Source: Nocardioides lijunqiniae
GTDB lineage: Bacteria; Actinomycetota; Actinomycetes; Propionibacteriales; Nocardioidaceae
Assembly (NCBI RefSeq): GCF_015024225.1
Contig: NZ_JACJGM010000001.1
Coordinates: 399,279-463,278, forward strand
Reading direction: 5' to 3'
Length of the DNA: 64,000 nucleotides
The notes beneath the pieces are model-generated. The model did not search any database, was not told the origin of the DNA, and saw only the letters and a list, made by a program, of their open reading frames with translations. The translations under genes were made by a program, and so were the position numbers. Below are positions 1-8,131 of the stretch, in pieces. Numbering within the stretch: position 1 is the stretch's first letter; each line of letters begins with the position of its first letter.

Positions 1-251
1 GTCCCGCCGCCGAGCTCGCGCCCGCCGCGCCCGGGCATGTCCATCCACCCGTCGACGGTGTACGGCGTGTCGTCCGGCGGCTGCACCGTGACGAAGCCGC
101 CCGAGCTGAGGGAGACGATGCCGACCTCGTTGACCATGGTGACCAGCGCGGCCGCCAGGGCGGCGTCGACGGCGTTGCCGCCGGCCAGCGCGACCCGCTC
201 GCCCGCGGCGGCGGCCGCCTCGTTGGGCGCCGCCAGCGCGACGTCGGGCAC
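1..251 (-). CDS. Gamma-glutamyltransferase family protein (N-terminal part, runs off window)
   Basis: Reading on the minus strand from a GTG at 251-249 gives 83 codons before the window edge. The visible protein has the stretch LAGGNAVDAALAAAL followed by SSGGFVTVQ and a YTVDGW segment. This is the pattern at the N-terminus of gamma-glutamyltranspeptidases, Ntn hydrolases that cleave or transfer gamma-glutamyl groups. The catalytic Thr lies beyond the window, so activity cannot be judged. The GTG sits 2 nt past the stop of the glutamate-cysteine-ligase-like gene, implying co-transcription and a shared role in gamma-glutamyl compounds (inference). Confidence 0.75.
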   Translation of the reverse strand, partial: MPDVALAAPNEAAAAAGERVALAGGNAVDAALAAALVTMVNEVGIVSLSSGGFVTVQPPDDTPYTVDGWMDMPGRGGRELGGG

Positions 252-253
252 GC

Positions 254-1381
254 TCAGAGCCCGTCGCGCAGCTCGCGCACCACCGAGTCGACGACGGCGA
301 CCAGGTCGCCGCCGGTGCGCTCGGCGACGGCGCGCTGACGCTGGTACGACGCCCCGCGCCGCACGATGTCGAGCACCGAGCGGAGCTCGGCCTCACAGCC
401 GAGCCGGTCGGCGACCGGCGAGAGCCGCTCGACGAGGTCGACGAGGTCGTCGGTCACCAGCCGCTCCTGCGACTGCGCGTCGAGGATCACGATGGCGTCG
501 AGGCCGTAGCGCGCCGAGCGCCACTTGTTCTCCTGCACGTGCCACGGCGGCATGGTCGGCAGGGTCTCGCCCCCGGCCAGGCGGGTGTCGAGGTCGACGA
601 CCAGGCAGTGCACCAGCGCCGTCAGGGCGGCCAGCTCCTCGAAGGTCGAGACGCCGTCGCAGACCCGGGTCTCCAGCGTGCCGAGGTGCGGCGCGGGCCG
701 GACGTCCCAGCGCACCTCCGAGAGCACGTCGATCACCCCGGTGGTGAGCTGGTCCTGCACGAAGCGCTCGTACTCGGTCCAGGTCTCGAACTGGAACGGC
801 AGGCCGGCGGTCGGCAGCTGCTGGAACATCAGCGCCCGGTTGGAGGCGTAGCCCGTGTCAACCCCGGCCCAGATCGGCGAGGACGCCGAGAGGGCCTGGA
901 GGTGCGGGTAGTAGGTGAGCAGCGCCGAGAGCACCGGCATCACCCGGTCGCGCTCCGGGAGGCCGACGTGCACGTGGACGCCCCAGATGAGCATCTGCCG
1001 CCCCCACCACTGGGTGCGGTTGATCAGCTCCTCGTAGCGGTGTCCCTCGGTCAGCTGCTGCGCGGTCCAGGACGCGAAGGGGTGGGTGCCGCCGCCGAAC
1101 AGGTCGAGCCCCAGCTCGTCGGCGGCCGGGACCACCGCGCCCAGGGTGTCGCGCAGGCTGCCCATGGCCTCGTCCACGGTGTGGCAGACGGGCGTGACGA
1201 CCTCGACGGTGTTGCGCAGCAGCTCCTGGTGCAGCCGCTCGGGGTCCGCCATCCGGTGCCGCGCCCGGGCGAAGAGGTGGGAGGCGTCGTTGCGCAGGTC
1301 GCGGGTCCTGCGGTCGACCAGCGCGAGCTCCCACTCGACGCCCAGCGTCGGCTCGGGTGACCCGTGGAAGTCGATGCGCAC
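254..1381 (-). CDS. Carboxylate-amine ligase, glutamate-cysteine ligase family 2 (YbdK-like)
   Basis: The 375-aa protein starts at a GTG (VRIDFHGSPEP). The open frame extends upstream, but that part overlaps the DUF402 gene and has no protein-like character. It shows GVEWEL near residue 14, GGTHPF and WGVHVHVGLP in the middle, and ETRVCDG further on, typical of the GCS2 family. These enzymes make gamma-glutamyl amide bonds with ATP; the true amine substrate in actinobacteria is often unknown. It follows the DUF402 gene by 26 nt and abuts a gamma-glutamyltransferase gene, so a gamma-glutamyl metabolite is a reasonable guess. Confidence 0.85.
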   Translation of the reverse strand: MRIDFHGSPEPTLGVEWELALVDRRTRDLRNDASHLFARARHRMADPERLHQELLRNTVEVVTPVCHTVDEAMGSLRDTLGAVVPAADELGLDLFGGGTHPFASWTAQQLTEGHRYEELINRTQWWGRQMLIWGVHVHVGLPERDRVMPVLSALLTYYPHLQALSASSPIWAGVDTGYASNRALMFQQLPTAGLPFQFETWTEYERFVQDQLTTGVIDVLSEVRWDVRPAPHLGTLETRVCDGVSTFEELAALTALVHCLVVDLDTRLAGGETLPTMPPWHVQENKWRSARYGLDAIVILDAQSQERLVTDDLVDLVERLSPVADRLGCEAELRSVLDIVRRGASYQRQRAVAERTGGDLVAVVDSVVRELRDGL

Positions 1382-1407
1382 GCGACAAGCGAAGCACACG
1401 CCGCAGG

Positions 1408-1938
1408 TCAGCGGCGCGCCAGGCGCTCCAGCCACGCCTCGGCGCTGCCGTCGAACGGCGCCAGCCGGCGGTCGACCGCGGCGTGGATCCGTGCGGCGGT
1501 GGCGACGGCGAGCTCGACGACGTCCTCGGGGTAGCCCAGCTCCACCCGGTGCTGCTCGAACTCGTCCTCGTCGTCGACCCACACGCGCCCGTCGTTCCCG
1601 CGGATCACGTCGAGGTCCAGGTCGACCGCTCGCACGACGTGGTCGTCCCAGGACGGCGGCGTCGTCATGTCCACATAGGTGTGGACCGGGCCGCGGTCGG
1701 CGTGGAACGTCGCCAGCCAGCCACGCTGGTCGTCGGGGCCGGGCGCCGGCACCAGTCCCACCTGGTCGACCGGCGAGACCACGGACAAACCGGGGCGCGC
1801 CATCGGCGTGCCGCCCGGGAAGCCGAGCCAGTCGCCGTGCTCGTCGCTGCCGAGCACCACTGCGTCGAACTCCCAGTGCGGGCGGTCGCCCCACTTGGTC
1901 ATCACGACCCGCACGGCGTCGCCCGGCCGGACGGTCAC
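1408..1938 (-). CDS. DUF402 domain protein (FomD/nucleoside-diphosphatase-like)
   Basis: A 176-aa protein starting at a GTG that overlaps the upstream SDR stop (GTGA). The DUF402 signature is visible: YVDMTTPP at about residues 88-95, DLDLDVIR at 106-113 and the acidic VDDEDEFEQH at 121-130. Family members with known activity are metal-dependent nucleoside di/triphosphate phosphatases, and the acidic cluster would be the metal site. The substrate here cannot be read from sequence. It is translationally coupled to the SDR gene. Confidence 0.75.
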   Translation of the reverse strand: MTVRPGDAVRVVMTKWGDRPHWEFDAVVLGSDEHGDWLGFPGGTPMARPGLSVVSPVDQVGLVPAPGPDDQRGWLATFHADRGPVHTYVDMTTPPSWDDHVVRAVDLDLDVIRGNDGRVWVDDEDEFEQHRVELGYPEDVVELAVATAARIHAAVDRRLAPFDGSAEAWLERLARR

Positions 1939-2756
1939 AGCACGCGCTTCGAGGCCCGGGCCACGACGTCCTGGTAGCGCGAGCCCAGCAGCTTGGCCCC
2001 GTGGTGCAGGGCGTGGGCGTCCCAGCCGACCAGCACCCGCGCCTTGTTGCCCAGGATCCCCTTGACGATGACCGAGGCGGCCTTCTCGGGCGTCATCTTG
2101 GCGAGCTTCTCGTCGAAGAGCTTGGCGTTGGACTCCTGGTCCTCGGCCAGGGCGGAGCGCGCGTTGCGGGCGATCGCGGTCTTGATGCCGCCCGGGTGCA
2201 CCGCCGTGACGCCGACCGGGTGACCGGCGGCGAGCATCTCCTCGCGCAGCGCCTCGGTGAGGCCGCGGACGGCGTACTTCGTGGCGTTGTAGGCGCTCTG
2301 GCCCGGCATCGAGACCAGGCCGAAGAGCGAGGACAGGTTGACGACGTGCCCGTCGCCGGAGGCGATCAGGTGGGGGAGGAACTCCTTGGTGCCGTGGACC
2401 ACGCCCCAGAAGTTGATGCCGACGATCCACTCCATGTCGTCGTAGTCCAGGTCGGCGAGGTTGCCCGCCAGGGCGACGCCGGCGTTGTTGATGACGACGT
2501 TGACCCGGCCGAAGTGCTCGGCCACGGCGGCGGCGTAGGCCGCGAAGGCCTCGCGGTCCGAGACGTCCAGCCGGTCGCTGCGCACCTCGGCGACGCCGAG
2601 CGCCCTCACCTGCGCGACGGTCTCGGCGAGCCCGGCCTCGTCCACGTCGGAGAGCGCGAGCAGCGAGCCGCGTCCCGCGAGGTCGAGGGCGAGCGCGCGC
2701 CCGATGCCGGAGCCGGCGCCGGTGACGACGACGACCTTGCTGTCCAGGGTCCTCAT
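1935..2756 (-). CDS. Short-chain dehydrogenase/reductase
   Basis: A 273-aa classical SDR. The cofactor motif TGAGSGIG is at residues 12-19, NNAG at 90-93, and the catalytic set is Ser142/143 with YNATK (Tyr156, Lys160). An Asp at position 37 after beta-2 favours NAD(H). The ATG overlaps the stop of the flavin monooxygenase (ATGA), so the two are co-translated and may act on one alcohol/ketone substrate: oxidation of an alcohol to a ketone, then Baeyer-Villiger oxygenation (inference). The C-terminal region (VLVGWDAHALHHGAKL) resembles SDRs found beside such monooxygenases in actinobacteria. Confidence 0.9.
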   Translation of the reverse strand: MRTLDSKVVVVTGAGSGIGRALALDLAGRGSLLALSDVDEAGLAETVAQVRALGVAEVRSDRLDVSDREAFAAYAAAVAEHFGRVNVVINNAGVALAGNLADLDYDDMEWIVGINFWGVVHGTKEFLPHLIASGDGHVVNLSSLFGLVSMPGQSAYNATKYAVRGLTEALREEMLAAGHPVGVTAVHPGGIKTAIARNARSALAEDQESNAKLFDEKLAKMTPEKAASVIVKGILGNKARVLVGWDAHALHHGAKLLGSRYQDVVARASKRVL

Positions 2757-4207
2757 GAGTAGGCCTCCATGTCGAAGGACGCCAGGCGGCGTCGGAAGTC
2801 CGCGGTGGACCGCGGCCACAGGGTGGTGTTGCGTCCGTGCTCGTCGAGGTACCAGCTCTGGCAGCCTCCGGTCGTCCAGACGGTGCGTCTCATGCGTCGT
2901 TGCAGGGAGCGGTTCCAGCTCGCCGCGACGTCGGCCCGCGGCTCGACCGCGGCGAGGCCGCGGCGGCGTACGGTCCGGATCGCGTCGAGCACGTAGGCGA
3001 CCTGCGACTCGATCATGAAGATCATGCTGGTGTGCCCCTGTCCGGTGTTGGGGCCGACCAGCAGGAACAGGTTGGGGAAGTCCGGCACGGTCGTGCCCTT
3101 GTACGCCGCCATGCCGGTGCGCTCCCACGTCTCGGCGAGCGTGTGACCGGTCCGCCCGCGCAGGTGGTGGGCGATCGGCAGGTCGGTGGTGTGGAAGCCG
3201 GTCGCCACGACCAGGACGTCGATCTCGCGCTCGGTGCCGTCGGCGGTGACGACCGCGGTGCCGGTGACCTTGGCGATCGGGTCGGTCACCAAGTCGGCGT
3301 TGTCGGCGGCGAGCGCCGGGTAGTAGGTGTTGGAGCGCAGCACCCGCTTGCAGCCGAAGGCGAACGTCGGCCGCACCCTCTCGCGCAGGGCGGGGTCGGC
3401 GATGCCCTTGTCGATGTTCCTCAGGGCCAGCAGCCGGGCCGGCGCCGCGATCCTCGGTTGCAGCGTGAAGGCCGGGACGTAGGCCTCGTGGGACCAGTAG
3501 AGGCCGGTCCGGTAGAGCCGACGCAGCCCGGGGACCCGGCGCAGCGCGGCGCGCTCGAGCCGGGAGTAGGGCCGGTCGTTGCGGGGGATCACCCACGGCG
3601 CGGTGCGCTGGTAGACGTCGAGGCGGCCGACCACGCGCTGCAGCTCCGGGATGATCTGGATGGCCGAGGCGCCGGTGCCCACCACCGCGACCCGCTTGCC
3701 GGTCAGGTCGACGCCGTGGTCCCACCGGGCGGAGTGGAAGACCTCGCCCTGGAAGCCCTCCAGGCCCGCGAGGTCCGGCAGCTTCGGCTCCTCGAGCGCG
3801 CCGGCCCCGACGACCAGGAACCGCGCCGACCACACGCCACGCGGGGTCGTGACCGTCCAGCGCCGCTCCGCCTCGTCCCAGGCGGCGTCGGTCAGGGGCG
3901 TGTCGAAGAGGAACCGGTCGAGCGTGCCCGAGTCGGCCGCGACCTGGCGGATGTAGCTCTGGATCTCGGGCTGCGGGGAGTAGCTGTTGGACCAGTCGTA
4001 GCCGGCGAAGGAGTAGGAGTAGAGCTGGCTCGGCACGTCGCAGGTGGCGCCGGGATAGGTGTTGTCGCGCCAGGTGCCGCCGACGTCGCTGCCCTTCTCG
4101 AGCACCACGAAGTCGGTCTCGCCGGCCTCCTGGAGCTTGATCGCGGCGCAGAGCCCGGCGAAGCCGGACCCGACGATCGCGTGGTCGACGAGGCGGGGAG
4201 TGGTCAT
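2753..4207 (-). CDS. Flavin-containing monooxygenase (Baeyer-Villiger type)
   Basis: A 484-aa FAD/NADPH enzyme. The first Rossmann motif GSGFAG is at residues 13-18, DVGGTWRDNTYPGATCDVPS follows at 41-60, the FxGxxxHxxxW fingerprint is FQGEVFHSARW at 152-162, and the second nucleotide motif GTGAS is at 177-181. This combination marks class B monooxygenases that turn ketones into esters or lactones. It heads the minus-strand operon and is divergent from a TetR gene with a palindrome between them. Substrate is unknown; a cyclic or steroid-like ketone is possible. Confidence 0.9.
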   Translation of the reverse strand: MTTPRLVDHAIVGSGFAGLCAAIKLQEAGETDFVVLEKGSDVGGTWRDNTYPGATCDVPSQLYSYSFAGYDWSNSYSPQPEIQSYIRQVAADSGTLDRFLFDTPLTDAAWDEAERRWTVTTPRGVWSARFLVVGAGALEEPKLPDLAGLEGFQGEVFHSARWDHGVDLTGKRVAVVGTGASAIQIIPELQRVVGRLDVYQRTAPWVIPRNDRPYSRLERAALRRVPGLRRLYRTGLYWSHEAYVPAFTLQPRIAAPARLLALRNIDKGIADPALRERVRPTFAFGCKRVLRSNTYYPALAADNADLVTDPIAKVTGTAVVTADGTEREIDVLVVATGFHTTDLPIAHHLRGRTGHTLAETWERTGMAAYKGTTVPDFPNLFLLVGPNTGQGHTSMIFMIESQVAYVLDAIRTVRRRGLAAVEPRADVAASWNRSLQRRMRRTVWTTGGCQSWYLDEHGRNTTLWPRSTADFRRRLASFDMEAYS

Positions 4208-4226
4208 GCCGCGACGGTATTGCCCT

Positions 4227-4245
4227 TATTGAACGAGTGTCAATA
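4227..4245. promoter_or_regulatory. Candidate TetR operator between monooxygenase and regulator
   Basis: The only intergenic space between the divergent monooxygenase and TetR genes holds TATTGA-N7-TCAATA, a perfect 6-bp inverted repeat with a 7-nt spacer in a locally AT-rich stretch. Its location, 20 nt from one start and 11 nt from the other, suits an operator controlling both genes. Confidence 0.55.
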
Positions 4246-4255
4246 GAATGGGCGT

Positions 4256-4852
4256 GTGACGGCACCCGCACGGACCCGCCTCTCGCCCGACGAGCGCCGC
4301 TCCCAGCTGCTCGACCTGGGGGTGCGGCTCCTCGCGACGCGCTCGCTCGAGGAGCTGTCGATCGACATGCTCGCCGAGGAGGCCGGCATCTCCCGTGGGC
4401 TGCTCTACCACTACTTCGGCAGCAAGCACGCCTTCCACGAGGCCGTCGTACGCCGCGCGGCCGACGACCTGATCGCCCAGACCGCGCCCCCCGGGGAGGG
4501 CGAGCCGCTGGAGCGGCTGCTGGTCTCGGTCACCGCCTACGTCGACTACGTGGACGCCAACTACGAGGGCTACCTCTCGCTGGTCAAGGGCGCCGCCGGC
4601 AACGACACGCTCCGCGAGATCTACGAGGAGGCCCGCGCGGCGCTCACCGACCGGATCTTCCGCGAGGACGCCCAGGGCCAGATCATCACCGACAGCGCGA
4701 CCAACCGGCTGCTCGTGCGCGGCTGGTCGGCCATGATCGAGGAGCTCGTGCTGTCCTGGCGCGCCGCACCCGACGGCGTCGCCCGCGACGAGCTGATCGC
4801 CCTCATGGCCGCCTCGCTGCCGGCCATCGTCGGGGTCATCCCGCCCGGGTGA
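4256..4852 (+). CDS. TetR family transcriptional regulator
   Basis: A 198-aa protein from a GTG start. The N-terminal helix-turn-helix is clear: LSIDMLAEEAGISRGLLYHYFGSK, the typical TetR pattern ending in YHYFGSK. The remainder is the helical ligand-binding domain, ending with GVIPPG. It is divergent from the flavin monooxygenase operon and probably represses it and itself through the 4227-4245 palindrome. Its 3' end overlaps the convergent glycosyltransferase gene by 17 nt. Confidence 0.9.
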   Translation: MTAPARTRLSPDERRSQLLDLGVRLLATRSLEELSIDMLAEEAGISRGLLYHYFGSKHAFHEAVVRRAADDLIAQTAPPGEGEPLERLLVSVTAYVDYVDANYEGYLSLVKGAAGNDTLREIYEEARAALTDRIFREDAQGQIITDSATNRLLVRGWSAMIEELVLSWRAAPDGVARDELIALMAASLPAIVGVIPPG

Positions 4853-6740
4853 GGTCGTAGACCGTCACCCCGTCGACCGTCTGCGCCGGGTACGTCGCCG
4901 CGACCCAGGCGCTGATCTCCGCGGCGGCCTGCGACCCGCCGTCCTGGCCGCCCATGCCCATCCCGCCGCCGCCGACGAAGTAGTGGACCTCCCCGTCGGC
5001 GACGTGCTGCTGGAACTGCGCGAGAGTCGGGCTCGGGTCGCTGCCGTTGAAGCCGCCGAGCGGCATCACCGATCGCTCGGTGGCCAGCTGGTAGCCGGCC
5101 GCGGAGTTGGCGCCCACCGTCGCGGCGACCCAGGTGTAGGAGTCGGCGTCGTCCAGGAGCATCGCGGTCAGCGCGTCCGTCGACGTGCTCCCGGCGAGCA
5201 GTCCGCCGGCGCCGCCCATCCCGCCCATCCCGCCCATCCCGCCCGGGCCGCCCGTGCTGGGTCCAGCCGTGGGGATGGAGCCGGTGTGGGCGGTGCCCAC
5301 CGTCGCCAATGAGTACGCCGCCGGGCCGGCGAGCGCGGAGACCAGGGCGGCGGCCGCCACCACCGCCGCGACGCGGCGCGGCAGGTGCCGCACGCCGACG
5401 ACCATCAGCGCCGCCGCGAGGCCGACCGTGGCGACGACGTAGCGCAGCCAGGGCAGCCAGTCCGGGGTGCGGTCGAGGAGGAAGAACGCCCACGCGCTGG
5501 TGAGCGCGGTCGCCACTCCGAGGGTCGCGCTGACCACCAGCGAGTCGCGCCGGTCCCAGAGCGCCCAGGCGCCGGTGCCGACGAGCGCGCCGATGGCCGG
5601 GGCCAGCGCCACGGTGTAGTAGGCGTGGTAGATCCCGGCCATGAGGCTGAACGTCAGCATCGTGACGACCAGCCAGGTCAGCCACAGCGTCAGTGAGGCG
5701 CGGGTCGCGCGGCTGCCGCGGCGGGCCAGCCACAGGGCTGCGACGCCGAGGACCAGCGCGGCCGGCACCAGCCAGGCGACCTGCCCGCCGTTCTCGGAGC
5801 CGAAGAGCCGCAGGACGCCGGTGGAGCCCCACCCGCCGCCACCGCCGACGGACCCGGTCTCCTCGCCGGTGAGCCGACCCAGACCGTTGTAGCCGAGCGT
5901 CAGCTCGAGGATCGAGTCGTCCTGCGAGCCGCCGATGTAGGGGCGGGAGCCGGCGGGCCACAGTTCGACGATCGCGACGTACCAGGCGGTGCTGGCGACC
6001 AGTGCCGCCAGCGCCACCAGCAGGTGCCCGAGGCGTCGCCAGAGCGGGACGGTCGCGAACAGGCCGTAGGCCAGCGCCAGCGCCGGCAGCACCAGGAACG
6101 CCTGCAGCATCTTGGTGAGGAACGCCAGTCCGACGAGGGCGCCGCCGAGCGCGAGCCAGCGCGCCGGGTGCACGCCCTCGACCGCGCGCAGCGTCGCGTG
6201 GGCCGCGCCGACCATCAGCAGCACCAGCAGGGCGTCGGGGTTGTTGAAGCGGAACATCAGCGCCGCGACCGGCGTCAGCGCCAGCGTCGCCCCGGCGAGG
6301 ATCCCGGCCCACGCCGACCCCGTCGTACGGCGCACGGTCGCGGTCAGCAGGGCGACGGTGGCGACCCCGGCCAGCGCCTGGGGGACCAGGATGCTCCACG
6401 ACGACAGCCCGAACACCCGCACCGACAGCGCCATCGGCCACAGCGCGAGCGGCGGCTTGTCCACGGTGATGGACCCGGCCGCGTCGGAGGCGCCGAAGAA
6501 CATCGCGGTCCACGACTCCGAGCCGGCCTGCGCGGCCGCGGAGTAGAAGGCGTTCGCGTAGCCGGACGCACCCAGCCCCCACAGGTACAGCACCGCGGTC
6601 GCCGCCAGCAGCACGACGTACGCGCCGCGCTCGGGGCCGATCCGTCGCAGCCGCCGCAGCCGAGAGCCGGGAGGGGAGCCGGAGGGTGAGTCAGGGGAGG
6701 TGGTGGCAGCGGGTGCCCGCGTCGGCGCCGTGATCGTCAT
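4836..6740 (-). CDS. GT39 membrane glycosyltransferase (YkcA/YkcB-like mannosyltransferase family)
   Basis: A 634-aa polytopic membrane protein. The N-terminal domain carries FYSAAAQAGSESWTAMFFG and VDKPPLALW, typical of PMT/ArnT-like enzymes that move a sugar from a polyprenyl-phosphate donor across the membrane. About ten hydrophobic segments follow. A flexible GGMGGMGGMGG linker near residue 480 then leads to a soluble domain with GFNGSDPSPTL and YFVGGGGMGMGG, as in actinobacterial YkcA/B proteins. Acceptor is unknown; cell-wall or protein glycosylation is likely. Transcribed alone on the minus strand. Confidence 0.85.
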   Translation of the reverse strand: MTITAPTRAPAATTSPDSPSGSPPGSRLRRLRRIGPERGAYVVLLAATAVLYLWGLGASGYANAFYSAAAQAGSESWTAMFFGASDAAGSITVDKPPLALWPMALSVRVFGLSSWSILVPQALAGVATVALLTATVRRTTGSAWAGILAGATLALTPVAALMFRFNNPDALLVLLMVGAAHATLRAVEGVHPARWLALGGALVGLAFLTKMLQAFLVLPALALAYGLFATVPLWRRLGHLLVALAALVASTAWYVAIVELWPAGSRPYIGGSQDDSILELTLGYNGLGRLTGEETGSVGGGGGWGSTGVLRLFGSENGGQVAWLVPAALVLGVAALWLARRGSRATRASLTLWLTWLVVTMLTFSLMAGIYHAYYTVALAPAIGALVGTGAWALWDRRDSLVVSATLGVATALTSAWAFFLLDRTPDWLPWLRYVVATVGLAAALMVVGVRHLPRRVAAVVAAAALVSALAGPAAYSLATVGTAHTGSIPTAGPSTGGPGGMGGMGGMGGAGGLLAGSTSTDALTAMLLDDADSYTWVAATVGANSAAGYQLATERSVMPLGGFNGSDPSPTLAQFQQHVADGEVHYFVGGGGMGMGGQDGGSQAAAEISAWVAATYPAQTVDGVTVYDLTRAG

Positions 6741-6830
6741 GGAACGACCCTCGCGCCGGCGCCTGAGCCACCCCCCAGCCCGACCTGTCAGTCACCTGTG
6801 GATGCCCGCCGGACTACCCCGGCGGCGCGG

Positions 6831-8051
6831 TCAGGCGGAGACCACGGCGGCGAGCTGGTCGAGGCCCCAGGAGAGGTCCTCGGCGGAGATGACGAGCGGG
6901 GGCGCGAGGCGGATGGTGGAGCCGTGGGTGTCCTTGGCCAGGACGCCGCGGGCCATGAGCGCCTCGCAGACCTCGCGGCCGGTGCCGACCGCCGGGTCGA
7001 TGTCGACGCCGGCCCACAGGCCGCGCACGCGCACGCCGACCACGCCGTGGCCGATCATCGACTCGAGGCGCTCGCGCAGCAGGACCGACAGCTCCTCGGC
7101 GCGACGCTGGAAGTCGCCGGTGGCCAGCATGTCGACGACCGTGTGGCCCACGGCGCAGGCCAGCGGGTTGCCGCCGAACGTCGAGCCGTGCTGACCGGGC
7201 TTGAGCACGCCGAGCACGTCGCGGTCGGCCACGATCGCCGAGACCGGCACGATGCCGCCGCCGAGGGCCTTGCCGAGGATGTAGATGTCGGGGACGACGC
7301 CCTCGTGGTCGCACGCGAAGGTGCGGCCCGTGCGACCCAGACCCGCCTGGATCTCGTCGGCGGCGAAGAGCACGTTGCTGCGGGTGCAGGCCTCGCGGAT
7401 GCCGCGCAGGTAGCCCTCGGGCGGGATGACCACGCCGCCCTCGCCCTGGATCGGCTCGATCAGGACGGCGACGGTGGTCTCGTCGATGGCCGCCTCGAGC
7501 GCGGCGAGGTCGCCGTAGGGCACGGTCACGAAGCCGGGGGCGAACGGGCCGAAGCCGTCGCGGGCGTCGGGGTCGTCGGAGAAGCCGACGATGGTGGTGG
7601 TGCGGCCGTGGAAGTTGCCGGACGCGACGATGATCGTGGCCCGGTCGGCGGGCACGCCCTTGACCTCGTAGCCCCACTTGCGGGCGACCTTGATCGCGGT
7701 CTCGACGGCCTCGGCGCCGGTGTTCATCGGCAGCACGAGCTCCTTGCCGCACAGGTCGCCGAGCGCGGCGCAGAAGTCGGCGAACTGGTCGTGCACGAAC
7801 GCGCGGCTGGTCAGCGTGAGCTTGTCGAGCTGGGCGTGCGCGGCGGCGACGAGCGCGGGGTGGCTGTGCCCGAAGTTGAGCGCGGAGTAGCCGGCCAGCA
7901 GGTCCAGGAAGCGACCGCCGTCGACGTCGGTCATCCAGGCGCCCTCGGCGTGCGCGACGACGACCGGCAGGGGGTGGTAGTTGTGCGCGGTGCGCTCCTC
8001 GGCGCGCGCGAACTCCGCTCCGTTGGTCGCGGGCAGGTCGGTAAGCGTCAT
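6831..8051 (-). CDS. rocD: Ornithine aminotransferase
   Basis: A 406-aa class III PLP aminotransferase converting ornithine and 2-oxoglutarate to glutamate semialdehyde and glutamate. Motifs are NTGAEAVETAIK at 110-121, EPIQGEGG at 199-206, ADEIQ at 231-235 and the PLP lysine in ILGKALGGG (Lys261). The ATG at 8051 is chosen over an upstream in-frame ATG at 8117 because GAGGAG lies just ahead and the family starts near here; the longer form would begin inside the operator palindrome. It lies downstream of a sensor kinase on the same strand with its own control site. A role in arginine/ornithine catabolism is likely. Confidence 0.9.
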   Translation of the reverse strand: MTLTDLPATNGAEFARAEERTAHNYHPLPVVVAHAEGAWMTDVDGGRFLDLLAGYSALNFGHSHPALVAAAHAQLDKLTLTSRAFVHDQFADFCAALGDLCGKELVLPMNTGAEAVETAIKVARKWGYEVKGVPADRATIIVASGNFHGRTTTIVGFSDDPDARDGFGPFAPGFVTVPYGDLAALEAAIDETTVAVLIEPIQGEGGVVIPPEGYLRGIREACTRSNVLFAADEIQAGLGRTGRTFACDHEGVVPDIYILGKALGGGIVPVSAIVADRDVLGVLKPGQHGSTFGGNPLACAVGHTVVDMLATGDFQRRAEELSVLLRERLESMIGHGVVGVRVRGLWAGVDIDPAVGTGREVCEALMARGVLAKDTHGSTIRLAPPLVISAEDLSWGLDQLAAVVSA

Positions 8052-8102
8052 CGGGCACTCCTCGTGGTTCCGGCCGGGACTCGGTCCGTGGTTCAGCGGG
8101 TC

Positions 8103-8121
8103 AGGATTGTCAGACAATCCT
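8103..8121. promoter_or_regulatory. Perfect 19-bp palindrome upstream of rocD
   Basis: AGGATTGTC-A-GACAATCCT is a perfect inverted repeat of 9-bp arms around one base, 52 nt upstream of the chosen rocD start and just past the kinase stop. The core on the coding strand, TTGTCTGACAA, resembles operators of GntR/FadR-type regulators. A regulator gene is not adjacent, so the controlling protein is unknown. Confidence 0.65.
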
Positions 8122-8131
8122 CACGAGGAGC

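Noticed and set aside
254..1894. 546-aa ligase with a long N-terminal extension
   Set aside because: The first 170 residues are Arg/Pro/Gly-rich and antisense to nothing functional; they overlap the DUF402 gene. The family start is at 1381.
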